Part shown: positions 1-7,557 of the stretch, piece after piece
How the letters are laid out: the number at the start of each line of letters is the position of its first letter
How positions within the stretch are numbered: position 1 is the first letter of the stretch
Source: Pseudomonadota bacterium
Lineage (GTDB): Bacteria; Pseudomonadota; Gammaproteobacteria; Halothiobacillales; Halothiobacillaceae
DNA: 12,774 bases
Assembly (NCBI GenBank): GCA_021795795.1
Contig: JAJYPA010000203.1
Coordinates: 1 to 12,774 of the forward strand
Reading direction: 5' to 3'
Made by a program: the position numbers and the translations under genes
The notes under the pieces: model-generated
The model's database searches: none
What the model saw: only the letters and a program-made list of their open reading frames with translations
Told to the model about the DNA's origin: nothing

Positions 1-106
1 GCAGGGGGATGCCGGACCCCAATATCATGATCGTCGCGAATTCCAGCAGGATCAAACCGAACAGAAATTTGGCGACAACCCGTTCTTCGGAGATGAAGTC
101 AGCCAT
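1..106 (-). CDS. Partial small membrane protein of the conjugation operon (N-terminal 35 aa)
   Basis: A reverse-strand ATG at 106 opens a frame that reads off the left edge of the window. It begins MADFISEER and continues into a hydrophobic stretch (about residues 12-33, rich in L, I, F, A and G) that looks like a transmembrane helix or uncleaved signal anchor. Its start overlaps the stop of the 180-aa gene upstream (stop at 99-101), and GGACGCCTCC-like purine-poor sequence precedes it, so translation is probably coupled. In SXT/R391-like transfer operons small inner-membrane proteins such as TraL follow traD, but I see no diagnostic TraL motif. Identity is therefore left open. Confidence 0.55.
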   Translation of the reverse strand, partial: MADFISEERVVAKFLFGLILLEFATIMILGSGIPL

Positions 107-641
107 TGGAGGCGTCCCCTAATGCCGGCTGGCCGGTGCTCTCGGTCAGAAACAGATGCTGAATCTCCGAGTCGGTCAGTTCAGAATCCGGCACGGGTCT
201 GATGATTCGGCGGGTCATGATCCGCAATCCCGCGATATCCGGATCCCGCCGGTCCAGACGAGCCGCTTTCCCGGCACCCAAAAACCCGGCGAAGGGAATG
301 TCCGTCCAGTCCCATGCTTCGCCCTGTGCATTGGTCACGGTGGTGCGTGCGCAGGCGGCCAGACTGGTCAGGATGCGGCGACGGACGGCGGCTTTCAGCG
401 TGCCGTTGCTGAGTGCCGTGCCCAAGTGCCCGATGTCGTACAGCACGTTGTGTATTTCCAGGTCGAACACCCGGTCGGTGCCAGGCGTGAGCATGGGCAA
501 ACCATGGAAATGCGTGTTCATGCGTTCCATCCAGTCCCAGGTGTCCGGCCATATGGCGAGAAGGTACCGAATGCCATTGGCGGATCTGGAGGCGTTGATG
601 GATTGACGGAGTTGCTTGCGGGCGAGGCTGATAGGTTTCAC
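99..641 (-). CDS. Conserved-type accessory protein downstream of traD (180 aa, function unknown)
   Basis: This 180-aa frame begins at a GTG (reverse of 639-641), only 12 bases after the traD stop, and ends overlapping the next small gene. The spacing and co-orientation make it part of the traI-traD operon. The protein is soluble-looking, with no signal peptide or clear membrane helix. It starts with a basic segment (MKPISLARKQLRQS) and has a Trp-rich stretch (AIWPDTWDWMERM, about residues 29-41) and a basic patch around residues 85-90. I recognise no catalytic motif. By position it matches the small conserved gene between traD and the mating-pore genes in SXT/R391-like elements (the s043/orfJ slot). 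That is inference from gene order, not sequence recognition. The GTG has no strong ribosome-binding site, consistent with coupling to traD. Confidence 0.7.
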   Translation of the reverse strand: MKPISLARKQLRQSINASRSANGIRYLLAIWPDTWDWMERMNTHFHGLPMLTPGTDRVFDLEIHNVLYDIGHLGTALSNGTLKAAVRRRILTSLAACARTTVTNAQGEAWDWTDIPFAGFLGAGKAARLDRRDPDIAGLRIMTRRIIRPVPDSELTDSEIQHLFLTESTGQPALGDASNG

Positions 642-653
642 GATGAGTCGTCT

Positions 654-2525
654 CTAGTCTTTGATCAGGGGCACCCGGCATTTCATGATTTTGCCGCCGG
701 CGAACATGGCCATGAAATGCAGCGGTGGAAGCGAGCTGAACAGGTCGGCGGGAAACAGATCGGCCTCCGTCGGCACCAGTCCCTCGGCGTAAGTGCCATT
801 CGACATGTCGTGGGGGGCTGGACTGACGCCGTGCCCGTAAGTCATGTTCATGCGGCGGATGGCGGCCTTGCCGAACGACTCTGAAAGGGTCGTTTGGGTA
901 TCGCTGTCCTTGATGCGCAGGGCGATGACGTTGTTCATGTTGCCGATCACCTGTAAGGCGCGATCTTTGCTGCCCAGGCGCACGGCGATGTCCGCATAGG
1001 TCTGGGTGGCGAGGAATAAACGGAACATGGACCCGCCGCCCTTGTTGGCGATCTGTATCAGTGGTTGGTTGAGGACCTCCGCCCCCTCATCCACGAAGAT
1101 GTTGAAGGGTTTCGGGTTGTCGGTGTAGTTATAAACATTGCCGGCTTCCGCGGCGATCCCGGCCAGCAACACGGAACCGATCGCCTGGCCAACCACGGTA
1201 TCGGATAGCGTGTCGAGACCCACATACACGACGAGATTCTGGTTGAGGATGCGGTCCGGAGTGATGATCCGGCCCTCGAAAGTTTTTGGATCCGGGGACA
1301 GCAGGCTATCCAACGGATGGCTGGTCAACATGGTGAGGATAGGCGTGAGTGACACGATCATCTTGGAAAGATGTTCCTTGTCGTGTTCCTGATCGGCGAG
1401 AAGCCCGTCGATTTCCGGAGATGGATGATCCTTGGAGTAAATCTCGCGGTAAAACCGTTTGTAGCCCGCCAATTGCAAATCCACACCCTCCAGCCGTTTT
1501 CCGTCCTTGCCGATCAGATAGGAATGGATGGACGCCTGCTCGACCTTTTCCTGCTGCAAGAAGTCTTTCAGGACGGCGAGCACAAAAGCTTCGGCGCCAC
1601 CATCGACCAGCGAGCGCAATCGTTTCAGGTTGGGTTTTTCTCCCAAGATCATCAACCCGTGGACAAAGTTATTGACGATGCGCCAGACAAAGGAAACGAA
1701 CGGATCGCTGTTGGCGTCACCGCCCGCCGCGAGGAGAGCGGCGACGCGAGAGGCGAGACTTGTGGCCCGGGACCAGGATGCCATGACATCGATGGCGTCG
1801 GATTTTTTCGGGTGCGCTGGGTGAAAGTAGGAATAGCGTTCCGCGTAGCCGTATTTTTCGCAGGCTCTCTTCGCTCCTTCGGCAAGTCCTTTATCGCCTT
1901 TGGGGTCGATGATGATGACGGCCTCTCCGCGGCGGACGCATTGTTCGATCAGCACCTCGAAAGTCCTGGATTTGCCGGACCGCGTGGTGCCAACGATGAT
2001 CGTCTGCCCTTTGAGCAGGTCCACTGGCACGATGAGATCTTTTTCGTCATCCAGGTGATGCAACCAGTGTTTCCCGTTGAAATCGTCGGCGCTGGTTTCC
2101 AGCTTTTCCTCCAGGGGTTGCACCAGTGGCGCGCCCGGCCCCAGCAGGTAGTGCGCTTTCTCCGCGATGGCGGGGGTCCATTCAAAGCCTTTTCCGTACC
2201 ACATGCCATCCACGTCGGTGGCTCGTTGAAATTTGAGGTCGGCGTCGGCCCATGGCATGAACCAGAGTTCGCCGCCGTTCTGGATGCGGTCCAGCTTGAG
2301 TTTTTGCCGGTACCCCTGACGAAAGCGGATGACCCCCATGGTGAAGGACATGCTCATGCCGATGGCGACGGGGAAAAACGGCACATCGGTGATGGCCCAT
2401 GATCCCAGCGCCATCAGGGATGCCGCCCCCCAGCCGGCTGCCGAATACAACTCGTATGGGGGCCTGAAGGGTATTTCGTAAACGGGCACGCGCCGGTTGA
2501 ATTTCTGTTTTTTCTTCGATGCCAT
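654..2525 (-). CDS. traD: Type IV coupling protein, TraD family
   Basis: This 623-aa protein is the inner-membrane ATPase that links the relaxase-DNA complex to the mating-pair channel in conjugation. Visible features in order: a basic N-terminus, two hydrophobic segments (about residues 27-46 and 50-66), a Walker A motif GTTRSGKS at 179-186, the IIIDPKGDKG motif at 204-213 typical of VirD4/TraD/TraG proteins, a Walker B NIFVDE at about 475-480, and a LATQTY sensor-like motif at about 505-510. The length fits the SXT/R391 TraD group. The ATG at 2525 is preceded by an AGGGGA-like ribosome-binding site and lies 20 bases after the relaxase stop, so the two genes form an operon. No catalytic residue appears lost. 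The family call is secure; the exact subfamily is inferred from the neighbouring MobH relaxase. Confidence 0.93.
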   Translation of the reverse strand: MASKKKQKFNRRVPVYEIPFRPPYELYSAAGWGAASLMALGSWAITDVPFFPVAIGMSMSFTMGVIRFRQGYRQKLKLDRIQNGGELWFMPWADADLKFQRATDVDGMWYGKGFEWTPAIAEKAHYLLGPGAPLVQPLEEKLETSADDFNGKHWLHHLDDEKDLIVPVDLLKGQTIIVGTTRSGKSRTFEVLIEQCVRRGEAVIIIDPKGDKGLAEGAKRACEKYGYAERYSYFHPAHPKKSDAIDVMASWSRATSLASRVAALLAAGGDANSDPFVSFVWRIVNNFVHGLMILGEKPNLKRLRSLVDGGAEAFVLAVLKDFLQQEKVEQASIHSYLIGKDGKRLEGVDLQLAGYKRFYREIYSKDHPSPEIDGLLADQEHDKEHLSKMIVSLTPILTMLTSHPLDSLLSPDPKTFEGRIITPDRILNQNLVVYVGLDTLSDTVVGQAIGSVLLAGIAAEAGNVYNYTDNPKPFNIFVDEGAEVLNQPLIQIANKGGGSMFRLFLATQTYADIAVRLGSKDRALQVIGNMNNVIALRIKDSDTQTTLSESFGKAAIRRMNMTYGHGVSPAPHDMSNGTYAEGLVPTEADLFPADLFSSLPPLHFMAMFAGGKIMKCRVPLIKD

Positions 2526-2545
2526 GACCAGACTTCCCCTGTTGA

Positions 2546-4813
2546 TTACTCGCTGGATGCCTGAAACCGGATGTAAGGGCCTTCCGCATCTTTGGTTCCT
2601 GGACCACTATCGAAATGCCGGAGGATCCATTCTGGACAGGACTGGTTGCCGGACCAGGAGCGCAGATGGAACACCGCCCAGTCTGCCGGCAGAAACCAGA
2701 GTCCGGCGCTGCCTTCATTTCCTGATTTTTCAGGGGCGAATCTGCCCGTCGGACAACTGGCGGCGATACTGGTCAGGTAGGATTGCGCCGCCTTGACCTG
2801 CGCCGGCGTGATGTCGGCATGACTGACGCCAAGGCACGGGACCGCCAAGATGCCATGTTCGGACAGCACCACGACTTTGCTGGGTTTGGCGTCCCCTGGT
2901 AAATTCATGGTTTGGATCATTTTTTCCGGATTGGTGGGGTCCGGCTTGAGCATGCCTTCCTCATCCAGCATTTTGAGAATGTCGATGGGTTTGTATCCAA
3001 AGTCTTCCAGGGCCTGCGGGAACCGCAGCATGGCACTGTTACCTGCGGGGACAATAATGGCGGCGTCTCGTCTCCTGAGGGCGATGTCCATGGCCAATGC
3101 GCGCAAAATTCTGGTGGCCGTGGTGAGGTTTTCCGGTTCCGGCGTGCTCTTGCTGGGCGTATTCGGTGGACTTCCTTCGAGTGTCGCGGGCTTTTCGGAA
3201 GAAGGCGTTCGCCCCGCCAGAAGTTCCTGTTCAGACCTGGGTTGATGAAATTCGCTCGCCTTGGGGGCGGGGGCTTGTGGGCGCGCCGCTGGCTTTTGTG
3301 ATTTAGGCGCAGTGCTGGGCGAATCGCGCCCAGCAGGCGCTGCGGGGGCGGGCGCCGCAGGTGTGGAATTTTCGACATTCGTAGCCGATGAAGTGGTGCG
3401 GTTTGCTGAAAACAACCGGTTGTCGCTGGGGGGTGGAACGGGATCCAGAAGGTATTCCGCGTGGGCGATGACCAAGACTTTTTGCCCTATCGCCGCAACG
3501 ACGGCCGTGTCCGCGGACCCCATGCCATTTTCCTTATCGTTGGCGGGGGGCAGCATTTGCCATGTGTTAATACTGGAATTGTTTTCCGTGCTGGGGCGTG
3601 CCGGCACCGCAATGCCCCGGTCGATCAACATGCTGGCCACGATATTGGGATCGCGCGGGACTCCAGGTATTTCATTCTTGGCCAATCTGGCGATGATCGC
3701 TTCACCGGCACGTGGCCAGAGCAACGCCACGATCGGCGTGCCCGGAGCGAACGGACGTTCAATCCCTTCGTCCGGTGCTTTGCAGACCCAAATGACGCTG
3801 TTCTTCTCATTGGCGGTCCACAAGTTCTCGAACAGCATTTCCCTGCAGGCGTGCAGCATGTACCGCTCCAGTGGAATCCCGATATCGTTTCCGGATTCCG
3901 CGCGTTTGGACAAATCTTCTTTCACGGAAATTTGGTCGCCTGTTATCGCGTTATCCCGGACCGAGTTGGAACCGGTTTCATAATTCACCAGGGATTTGCT
4001 GAGCAGGTCGACCCAGAGCGCCCCTTCTTCCGACTCATGCATCCATGCGAGCGCAAAATGGCCCATCAGCTTGGGGAGCAGAATCGCCGAAACCGCTTCA
4101 TGGCGTTCCTTGCGGTTTTTGCGCCAATGGATATGGTAGCGTTCCACCCCGTTGCTTGCGGCCCACTCCGGCAGATACTCCAGCAGCGGGTTCCAGACGG
4201 GACCGCCTTCATACGCGGCCACCGTCATATCGCTGATGGGTTTCCCCGTGTCGTGCAACAGAGCCGCGCAGAAGGTGGCGAAACGTTTGCGATCGTCATA
4301 TTTTTTTCGTTCTTCGGCATCGGCTTTGTGCGCGGATTTTTTTCCGGCGTCCTTGCCATCCACCAGGCGTACCGCATTGTAGGCCGCCTCAAGCCCGTGC
4401 TGGAAGAGCCCGCCCGCCCCGCGATGGTGGTTGGTTTCGCTGGCCGGCAACAGATGGGCATGGCCGGCGTAGTTATAGATGATGGGCAGGTATAAAGACC
4501 GCCAAAGGTCCGACGTTACGCCAGTGGCGCGGTATATATCGCGGATCAGTTCGTCCTGTGAGCGCACGATCTGCTCCGCGGTGACGCAGGGCAGGCCGTT
4601 ACGGAACGGCGGGTAGGTGGGGATGGTTTCGCTGGTTTGCCGCGCCCATTCCCTGGGGGTCTGGGTGCTGGTCGCGCCACCCGAGTGGGTTGTCAATGGC
4701 GCCAACAAATCGTCGGGTGTGTGATGTCCACGCGAAGATGGCTCCAGCCATTCAAGGAATCGCTGGGTGAGTCTTCGGGCGTGGGTCCTGACGTGCGTGT
4801 AAGGTTGGCTCAT
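2546..4813 (-). CDS. traI: MobH-family conjugative relaxase (TraI_2 / HD-type)
   Basis: This protein would nick oriT and lead the strand into the recipient. With the ATG at 4813 it is 755 aa; the same frame is open upstream to an ATG at 4978 (810 aa). I prefer 4813 because the extra residues look like translated promoter DNA (low conservation, AT-rich with TTTTTAATAAAAAT). The MobH signature is visible: HHRGAGGLFQHG with H129, H130 and H139, followed by the HD metal motif LLHDTGKP with H187 and D188. Then comes a long Pro/Ala-rich linker (about residues 500-590), and a C-terminal TraI_2_C-like winged-helix region (NLTTATRILRAL to the EEGML segment, about 595-670). The linker probably separates the nicking domain from a C-terminal binding domain. 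It is co-directional with traD 20 bases downstream. MobH proteins are known from SXT/R391, IncA/C and R27-type elements. Confidence 0.9.
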   Translation of the reverse strand: MSQPYTHVRTHARRLTQRFLEWLEPSSRGHHTPDDLLAPLTTHSGGATSTQTPREWARQTSETIPTYPPFRNGLPCVTAEQIVRSQDELIRDIYRATGVTSDLWRSLYLPIIYNYAGHAHLLPASETNHHRGAGGLFQHGLEAAYNAVRLVDGKDAGKKSAHKADAEERKKYDDRKRFATFCAALLHDTGKPISDMTVAAYEGGPVWNPLLEYLPEWAASNGVERYHIHWRKNRKERHEAVSAILLPKLMGHFALAWMHESEEGALWVDLLSKSLVNYETGSNSVRDNAITGDQISVKEDLSKRAESGNDIGIPLERYMLHACREMLFENLWTANEKNSVIWVCKAPDEGIERPFAPGTPIVALLWPRAGEAIIARLAKNEIPGVPRDPNIVASMLIDRGIAVPARPSTENNSSINTWQMLPPANDKENGMGSADTAVVAAIGQKVLVIAHAEYLLDPVPPPSDNRLFSANRTTSSATNVENSTPAAPAPAAPAGRDSPSTAPKSQKPAARPQAPAPKASEFHQPRSEQELLAGRTPSSEKPATLEGSPPNTPSKSTPEPENLTTATRILRALAMDIALRRRDAAIIVPAGNSAMLRFPQALEDFGYKPIDILKMLDEEGMLKPDPTNPEKMIQTMNLPGDAKPSKVVVLSEHGILAVPCLGVSHADITPAQVKAAQSYLTSIAASCPTGRFAPEKSGNEGSAGLWFLPADWAVFHLRSWSGNQSCPEWILRHFDSGPGTKDAEGPYIRFQASSE

Positions 4814-5085
4814 GCCCGCAGTATGCCGCGTTCGTACAGCCGTATTTTTATTAAAAACCGTGACTTGTTTGCCTTTCTGACGTCCGGCCGGACTGTGCTT
4901 GTCGCTATATTGGCATGGCGGTCTGGACACACCTTGTCTTTGCCTGCCGGGTTTTAGTGAATGTCGCGCAGCAAGCAAAACGCATATTCAGAATGAACAA
5001 AAAACTCGTTTTATTGCGACTTTTTGCCCATCTCTCCGGGGATACGATTTCACCCAATACTTTCGCGTAAGCAAGGGGTGACCGG
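4814..5085. promoter_or_regulatory. Divergent intergenic region between relaxase and partition genes
   Basis: This 272-base spacer separates the leftward transfer operon from the rightward segregation genes, so it must carry promoters for both. Visible structure: a perfect 12-bp palindrome GTCCGGCCGGAC at 4882-4893; AAAAC-TC-GTTTT at 5001-5012, an inverted repeat with a 2-bp centre; and ATTCAGAAT at 4986-4994. An AT-rich tract (reverse strand TTTTTAATAAAAAT, around 4846-4859) lies where a traI -10 region could be. I could not fit a convincing -35/-10 pair on either strand. The palindromes are candidate operators, or part of a partition site or oriT; nothing in the sequence distinguishes these. 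Confidence 0.4.
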
Positions 5086-6102
5086 ATGTTTGTTCTCGGT
5101 ATGGATATTGGGTACAGCAATTTGAAACTGGCGTTTGGCGATACGGGCGAAGGGGCGCCATTTACAGTCAACTTACCAGCGCTCGCGGCTCCGGCCAGCA
5201 TGGTGGCCAGCACGCTCTTCTCGGATGGCGGCGGCGACGGCAATGAAGACGGCGTGAGGGTGCTGGTGAATGGCGAGCCTTGGGTTGCCGGATTGCCCCC
5301 GTCCGCGGTGCAACGTCATTCACGAGAACTCCATGAAGGATATGTGGGGAGTCCGTCATGGACGGCGCTGGCGCATGCCGGCATGGCGCTGGCCGGAGTA
5401 AACATAATCGACCTGCTGGTTGTTGGACTCCCCGTACACCACTTCGAAGAGAAGTCCTACCGGGACCGCTTGCGGGCGCTTCTCAAGGGGTCGCATCAGG
5501 TGAGTCTCAAGCGGAATGTGGAAGTGTTACGGGTTGAGGTTGTACCGCAACCTATCGGCGCTGTTCTCGACGCCATGCAGTGGTATCCGGATCCGGCGCA
5601 GTTGGAGGAGGAAACCATCCTGACGCTGGACCCCGGCTATTTCTCGACCGATTGGGCCATGATTCAGCCCGGCTTGCGGTACGCAAAGGAATCGTCTGGC
5701 AGCAGCCTCAATGCCATGTCCAGACTCATTGAGACGGCGCGGACAAAAATGGCGGATGACTTTGGGATGGCGCCTTCGCAAACCCAGGTGGAGGACGCTA
5801 TTCGCCAGGGTCGCAAGCATTTGCGGGTGTTCAGTGACACGGTGGACTTGGCCCCCTATCTCGAAAAAGCCGCGTTATCTGTAGCCGCGCAGTCGCTAAC
5901 CGAACTACGGACGAGTATTCGCCATGTGGATCACGCCATCACTTATCTGCTGTTGTCCGGTGGCGGAGCGGCTACTTACAAGGCTGCCGCGGAGGAGGTT
6001 TTCCCGAAAAGCGAGGTGCTGATCAGCGAGGACCCGACACTTGCAAACGCGCGCGGCTTCTGGAATTTCCACATGGCGCTGGCCGAAGAGCCAGTCAAGT
6101 AA
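5086..6102 (+). CDS. ParM/StbA-like actin-family plasmid segregation ATPase
   Basis: The 338-aa protein has the actin/Hsp70-fold nucleotide-binding signature. The phosphate-1 motif is GMDIGYSNLKLAFGD at residues 5-19, with LLVVGLP at 110-116. The phosphate-2 motif is LDPGYFSTDW at 181-190, and the adenosine motif LLLSGGGAATY is at 288-298. Proteins of this kind polymerise with ATP and push plasmid copies apart (ParM, StbA, AlfA and PRTRC-D relatives). Length and motif order fit the ParM/StbA group. The ATG at 5086 is preceded by AAGGGG at 5073-5078. A second small gene follows with 9 bases between stop and start, a typical arrangement for a motor and its DNA-binding adaptor. The spacer upstream (4814-5085) is a natural place for the centromere site. 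The family is firm; the exact subgroup and the partition role are inferred. Confidence 0.85.
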   Translation: MFVLGMDIGYSNLKLAFGDTGEGAPFTVNLPALAAPASMVASTLFSDGGGDGNEDGVRVLVNGEPWVAGLPPSAVQRHSRELHEGYVGSPSWTALAHAGMALAGVNIIDLLVVGLPVHHFEEKSYRDRLRALLKGSHQVSLKRNVEVLRVEVVPQPIGAVLDAMQWYPDPAQLEEETILTLDPGYFSTDWAMIQPGLRYAKESSGSSLNAMSRLIETARTKMADDFGMAPSQTQVEDAIRQGRKHLRVFSDTVDLAPYLEKAALSVAAQSLTELRTSIRHVDHAITYLLLSGGGAATYKAAAEEVFPKSEVLISEDPTLANARGFWNFHMALAEEPVK

Positions 6103-6111
6103 GGAGCGGGT

Positions 6112-6393
6112 ATGCGCGTTATTACCGAGATCAAGCCAGGGCACAAGGAAATTTACGAAGACATCTTCAATACCCCCTCTCGGGAACGGGCGGATAGGCT
6201 GAGGTTTTTGGCCATGCTGGGGTCGCTGGTGCTCAGGGGTCAGGTGGCATTGCACGGGGGAGCAACGCATGGGGTGCTATCGCAACCTTTGGTGGGAACC
6301 CCCGTGACACGCCCGGACCCGCATACGGCGCGTGAGGAAAAGATGCTGCGAAACCGCATGGCGAAGCGGTTAGTGGCGGGGTTGACGGAGTAA
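6112..6393 (+). CDS. Small basic protein, candidate adaptor of the ParM-like ATPase
   Basis: This 93-aa frame starts 9 bases after the ParM-like gene, with AAGGAG at 6101-6106 overlapping that gene's stop. It is almost certainly co-translated with it. The N-terminal half reads MRVITEIKPGHKEIYEDIF and is followed by an Arg-rich helical stretch (TPSRERADRLRFLAMLGSLV, about residues 21-40). The C-terminus is basic (REEKMLRNRMAKRL, about residues 74-87). Size, charge and position match ParR/StbB-type adaptors, which bind the centromere and the filament tip. I see no diagnostic ribbon-helix-helix motif, so the role is inference from context. Confidence 0.7.
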   Translation: MRVITEIKPGHKEIYEDIFNTPSRERADRLRFLAMLGSLVLRGQVALHGGATHGVLSQPLVGTPVTRPDPHTAREEKMLRNRMAKRLVAGLTE

Positions 6394-6535
6394 TTCATCC
6401 AAAAAAGGTTTTCGGTGTCATGACAGTGTTAATCTTTTTCTGATGTCTTTGTTGTTGTGCTTGTTGGTGTTTGTCCAGTTTGTGCGGGAAACCATGCTCG
6501 TACATTGTGCTTTAACTTTAACATAGGGGTTTGAA

Positions 6536-6886
6536 ATGGGAAATCTGAAATACGCAGTATTTGTTGCCGCACTCCTGGTCTCCGGGTCTGTATTTGCCGG
6601 TACTGTCAAGACGTTTAATATCCAGACATCGCCAGGTGCCATCACGGAAGTGCTATTGCCTGCCGGTGTTCATGTCGAATCCGTATATGCGTCTACGGCC
6701 GATGTGCACATCAAACCGGTACGATTTGGGAAAGGGCCTTCATATCGAGGCGGGGTTGCGCTTATCCCGGCAATGGGGAGTACCAAGAACGACATTATCG
6801 TTAATGGCGGCAATGGCGACACATACGTAGTCTGGGACCACAACAGCAAGCAAGTTCCAGCCAAAGTGGTTTACCAACTCCGCTGA
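6536..6886 (+). CDS. Small exported protein (116 aa), function unknown
   Basis: The protein begins with a clear signal peptide: one Lys at position 5, a hydrophobic core (YAVFVAALLVSGSVF), and a likely signal peptidase I site after A21 in SVFA-GTV. The mature part of about 95 residues looks beta-rich (alternating hydrophobic residues; Gly-rich turns such as VNGGNGDTYVVWD) and has no cysteines, so it probably folds as a small periplasmic beta domain. An AGGGGT ribosome-binding site precedes the ATG. The 142-base gap upstream and 194-base gap downstream suggest its own transcription unit. On a conjugative element a periplasmic protein could serve the mating apparatus, but I recognise no family. 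AT content is somewhat higher than in the transfer genes. Confidence 0.75.
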   Translation: MGNLKYAVFVAALLVSGSVFAGTVKTFNIQTSPGAITEVLLPAGVHVESVYASTADVHIKPVRFGKGPSYRGGVALIPAMGSTKNDIIVNGGNGDTYVVWDHNSKQVPAKVVYQLR

Positions 6887-6905
6887 TTGATGCTGCTACT
6901 GAGGC

Positions 6906-6936
6906 GCGTGCTGCCACGCGTAGACCGGCAGCACGC
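6906..6936. repeat. Perfect 10-bp inverted repeat (stem-loop)
   Basis: GCGTGCTGCC at 6906-6915 and its exact reverse complement GGCAGCACGC at 6927-6936 enclose an 11-base loop. It lies 20 bases after the stop of the exported-protein gene. No T-tract follows on the plus strand, so it is not a standard intrinsic terminator. It could be a factor-dependent terminator, an mRNA-stabilising 3' hairpin, or an operator for the next gene. Confidence 0.6.
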
Positions 6937-7080
6937 CTTCGCCGAGAAGACCGTTTCCAACGTACTTTTTCGTGCTTAAATTAATGTTCATACCCCGTCG
7001 TTTTTGCTTGCAGAATTATACTCTGATCGGTGATGCCCATACTTGTACCTATCCTGATGGTGAGTTAATAGGAGATGTTT
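6937..7080 (+). promoter_or_regulatory. Probable promoter and leader of the 158-aa gene / HAD gene pair
   Basis: This AT-rich spacer follows the hairpin at 6906-6936 and ends at the next gene. TATACT at 7017-7022 is a good -10 candidate, but the bases 17 upstream (around 6994-6999) do not resemble TTGACA. A strong ribosome-binding site AGGAG lies at 7070-7074. The promoter call rests on the -10-like hexamer and gene spacing only. Confidence 0.3.
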
Positions 7081-7557
7081 ATGCGTGCTGATTTTGATTT
7101 CACCACGGAGTTGGCCGATCTGGTTTCTTTTATGTCGCGCGTAGCTATTGCCATCCGGATGCATACGCCGTATAGCGGCAAAACACGATACGAGAGTGCT
7201 GAGGGTCATTGTAAGCACGTGCTCTGGCTTGCCGATTCTATCCATTCATTTGACAGCTTGTCCTACGCTATTGCACGCAGGAATATCGATGCCATAGTTT
7301 TTGCGGCAGACCTTAATATTAACCGTTACCGAGTATATATGACTGTTGGCGACAAATGGGTCAGCGATCCTATGCTGACATTTAAAACAGTTGGGGATTT
7401 TCCTGGCGAACGTTGCGACGCCTGGATTCTGAGTGAAGGTATATCCTTGCTGGAACGCATTAAGACTAAAGCCGAACAAGCAAGTCATGTTCAAACATTG
7501 CCTTCAGAAATGGTTGAAATTGATGTCCCACATTGGGAGGAGATTGTCAGTGAGTAG
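7081..7557 (+). CDS. Hypothetical protein of 158 aa, overlapping the HAD gene
   Basis: I do not recognise this protein. The ATG at 7081 lies 6 bases after AGGAG (7070-7074), a better fit than the in-frame ATG at 7075. It has no signal peptide or membrane segment. The first half is helical-looking (ADFDFTTELADLVSFMSRVA), and a conserved-looking stretch YESAEGHCKHVLWLADSIHS follows at about residues 40-59. A beta-like middle (INRYRVYMTVGDKWV) and a C-terminus ending in acidic residues follow. Its last codons contain the GTG start and the GGGAGGAG ribosome-binding site of the HAD gene, so the two are probably translated together. Base composition is closer to AT-rich accessory DNA than to the transfer genes, suggesting a separate origin. 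Confidence 0.75.
   Translation: MRADFDFTTELADLVSFMSRVAIAIRMHTPYSGKTRYESAEGHCKHVLWLADSIHSFDSLSYAIARRNIDAIVFAADLNINRYRVYMTVGDKWVSDPMLTFKTVGDFPGERCDAWILSEGISLLERIKTKAEQASHVQTLPSEMVEIDVPHWEEIVSE

Noticed and set aside
1138..2402. Long plus-strand open frames opposite traD
   Set aside because: They have no recognisable domain and mirror the codon structure of the clear traD gene.
3461..4495. Plus-strand 344-codon frame opposite the relaxase
   Set aside because: It is antisense to the HD and MobH motifs, shows no family features and is best explained as a shadow of high-GC coding sequence.
4814..4978. Relaxase start at 4978
   Set aside because: The extra 55 residues translate an AT-rich, promoter-like region and lack the look of a folded domain; the ATG at 4813 is more plausible, though not proven.
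7433..7549. HAD gene start at 7433
   Set aside because: That segment overlaps the 158-aa gene in another frame; the GTG at 7550 has a strong ribosome-binding site and begins just before the DVDG motif.
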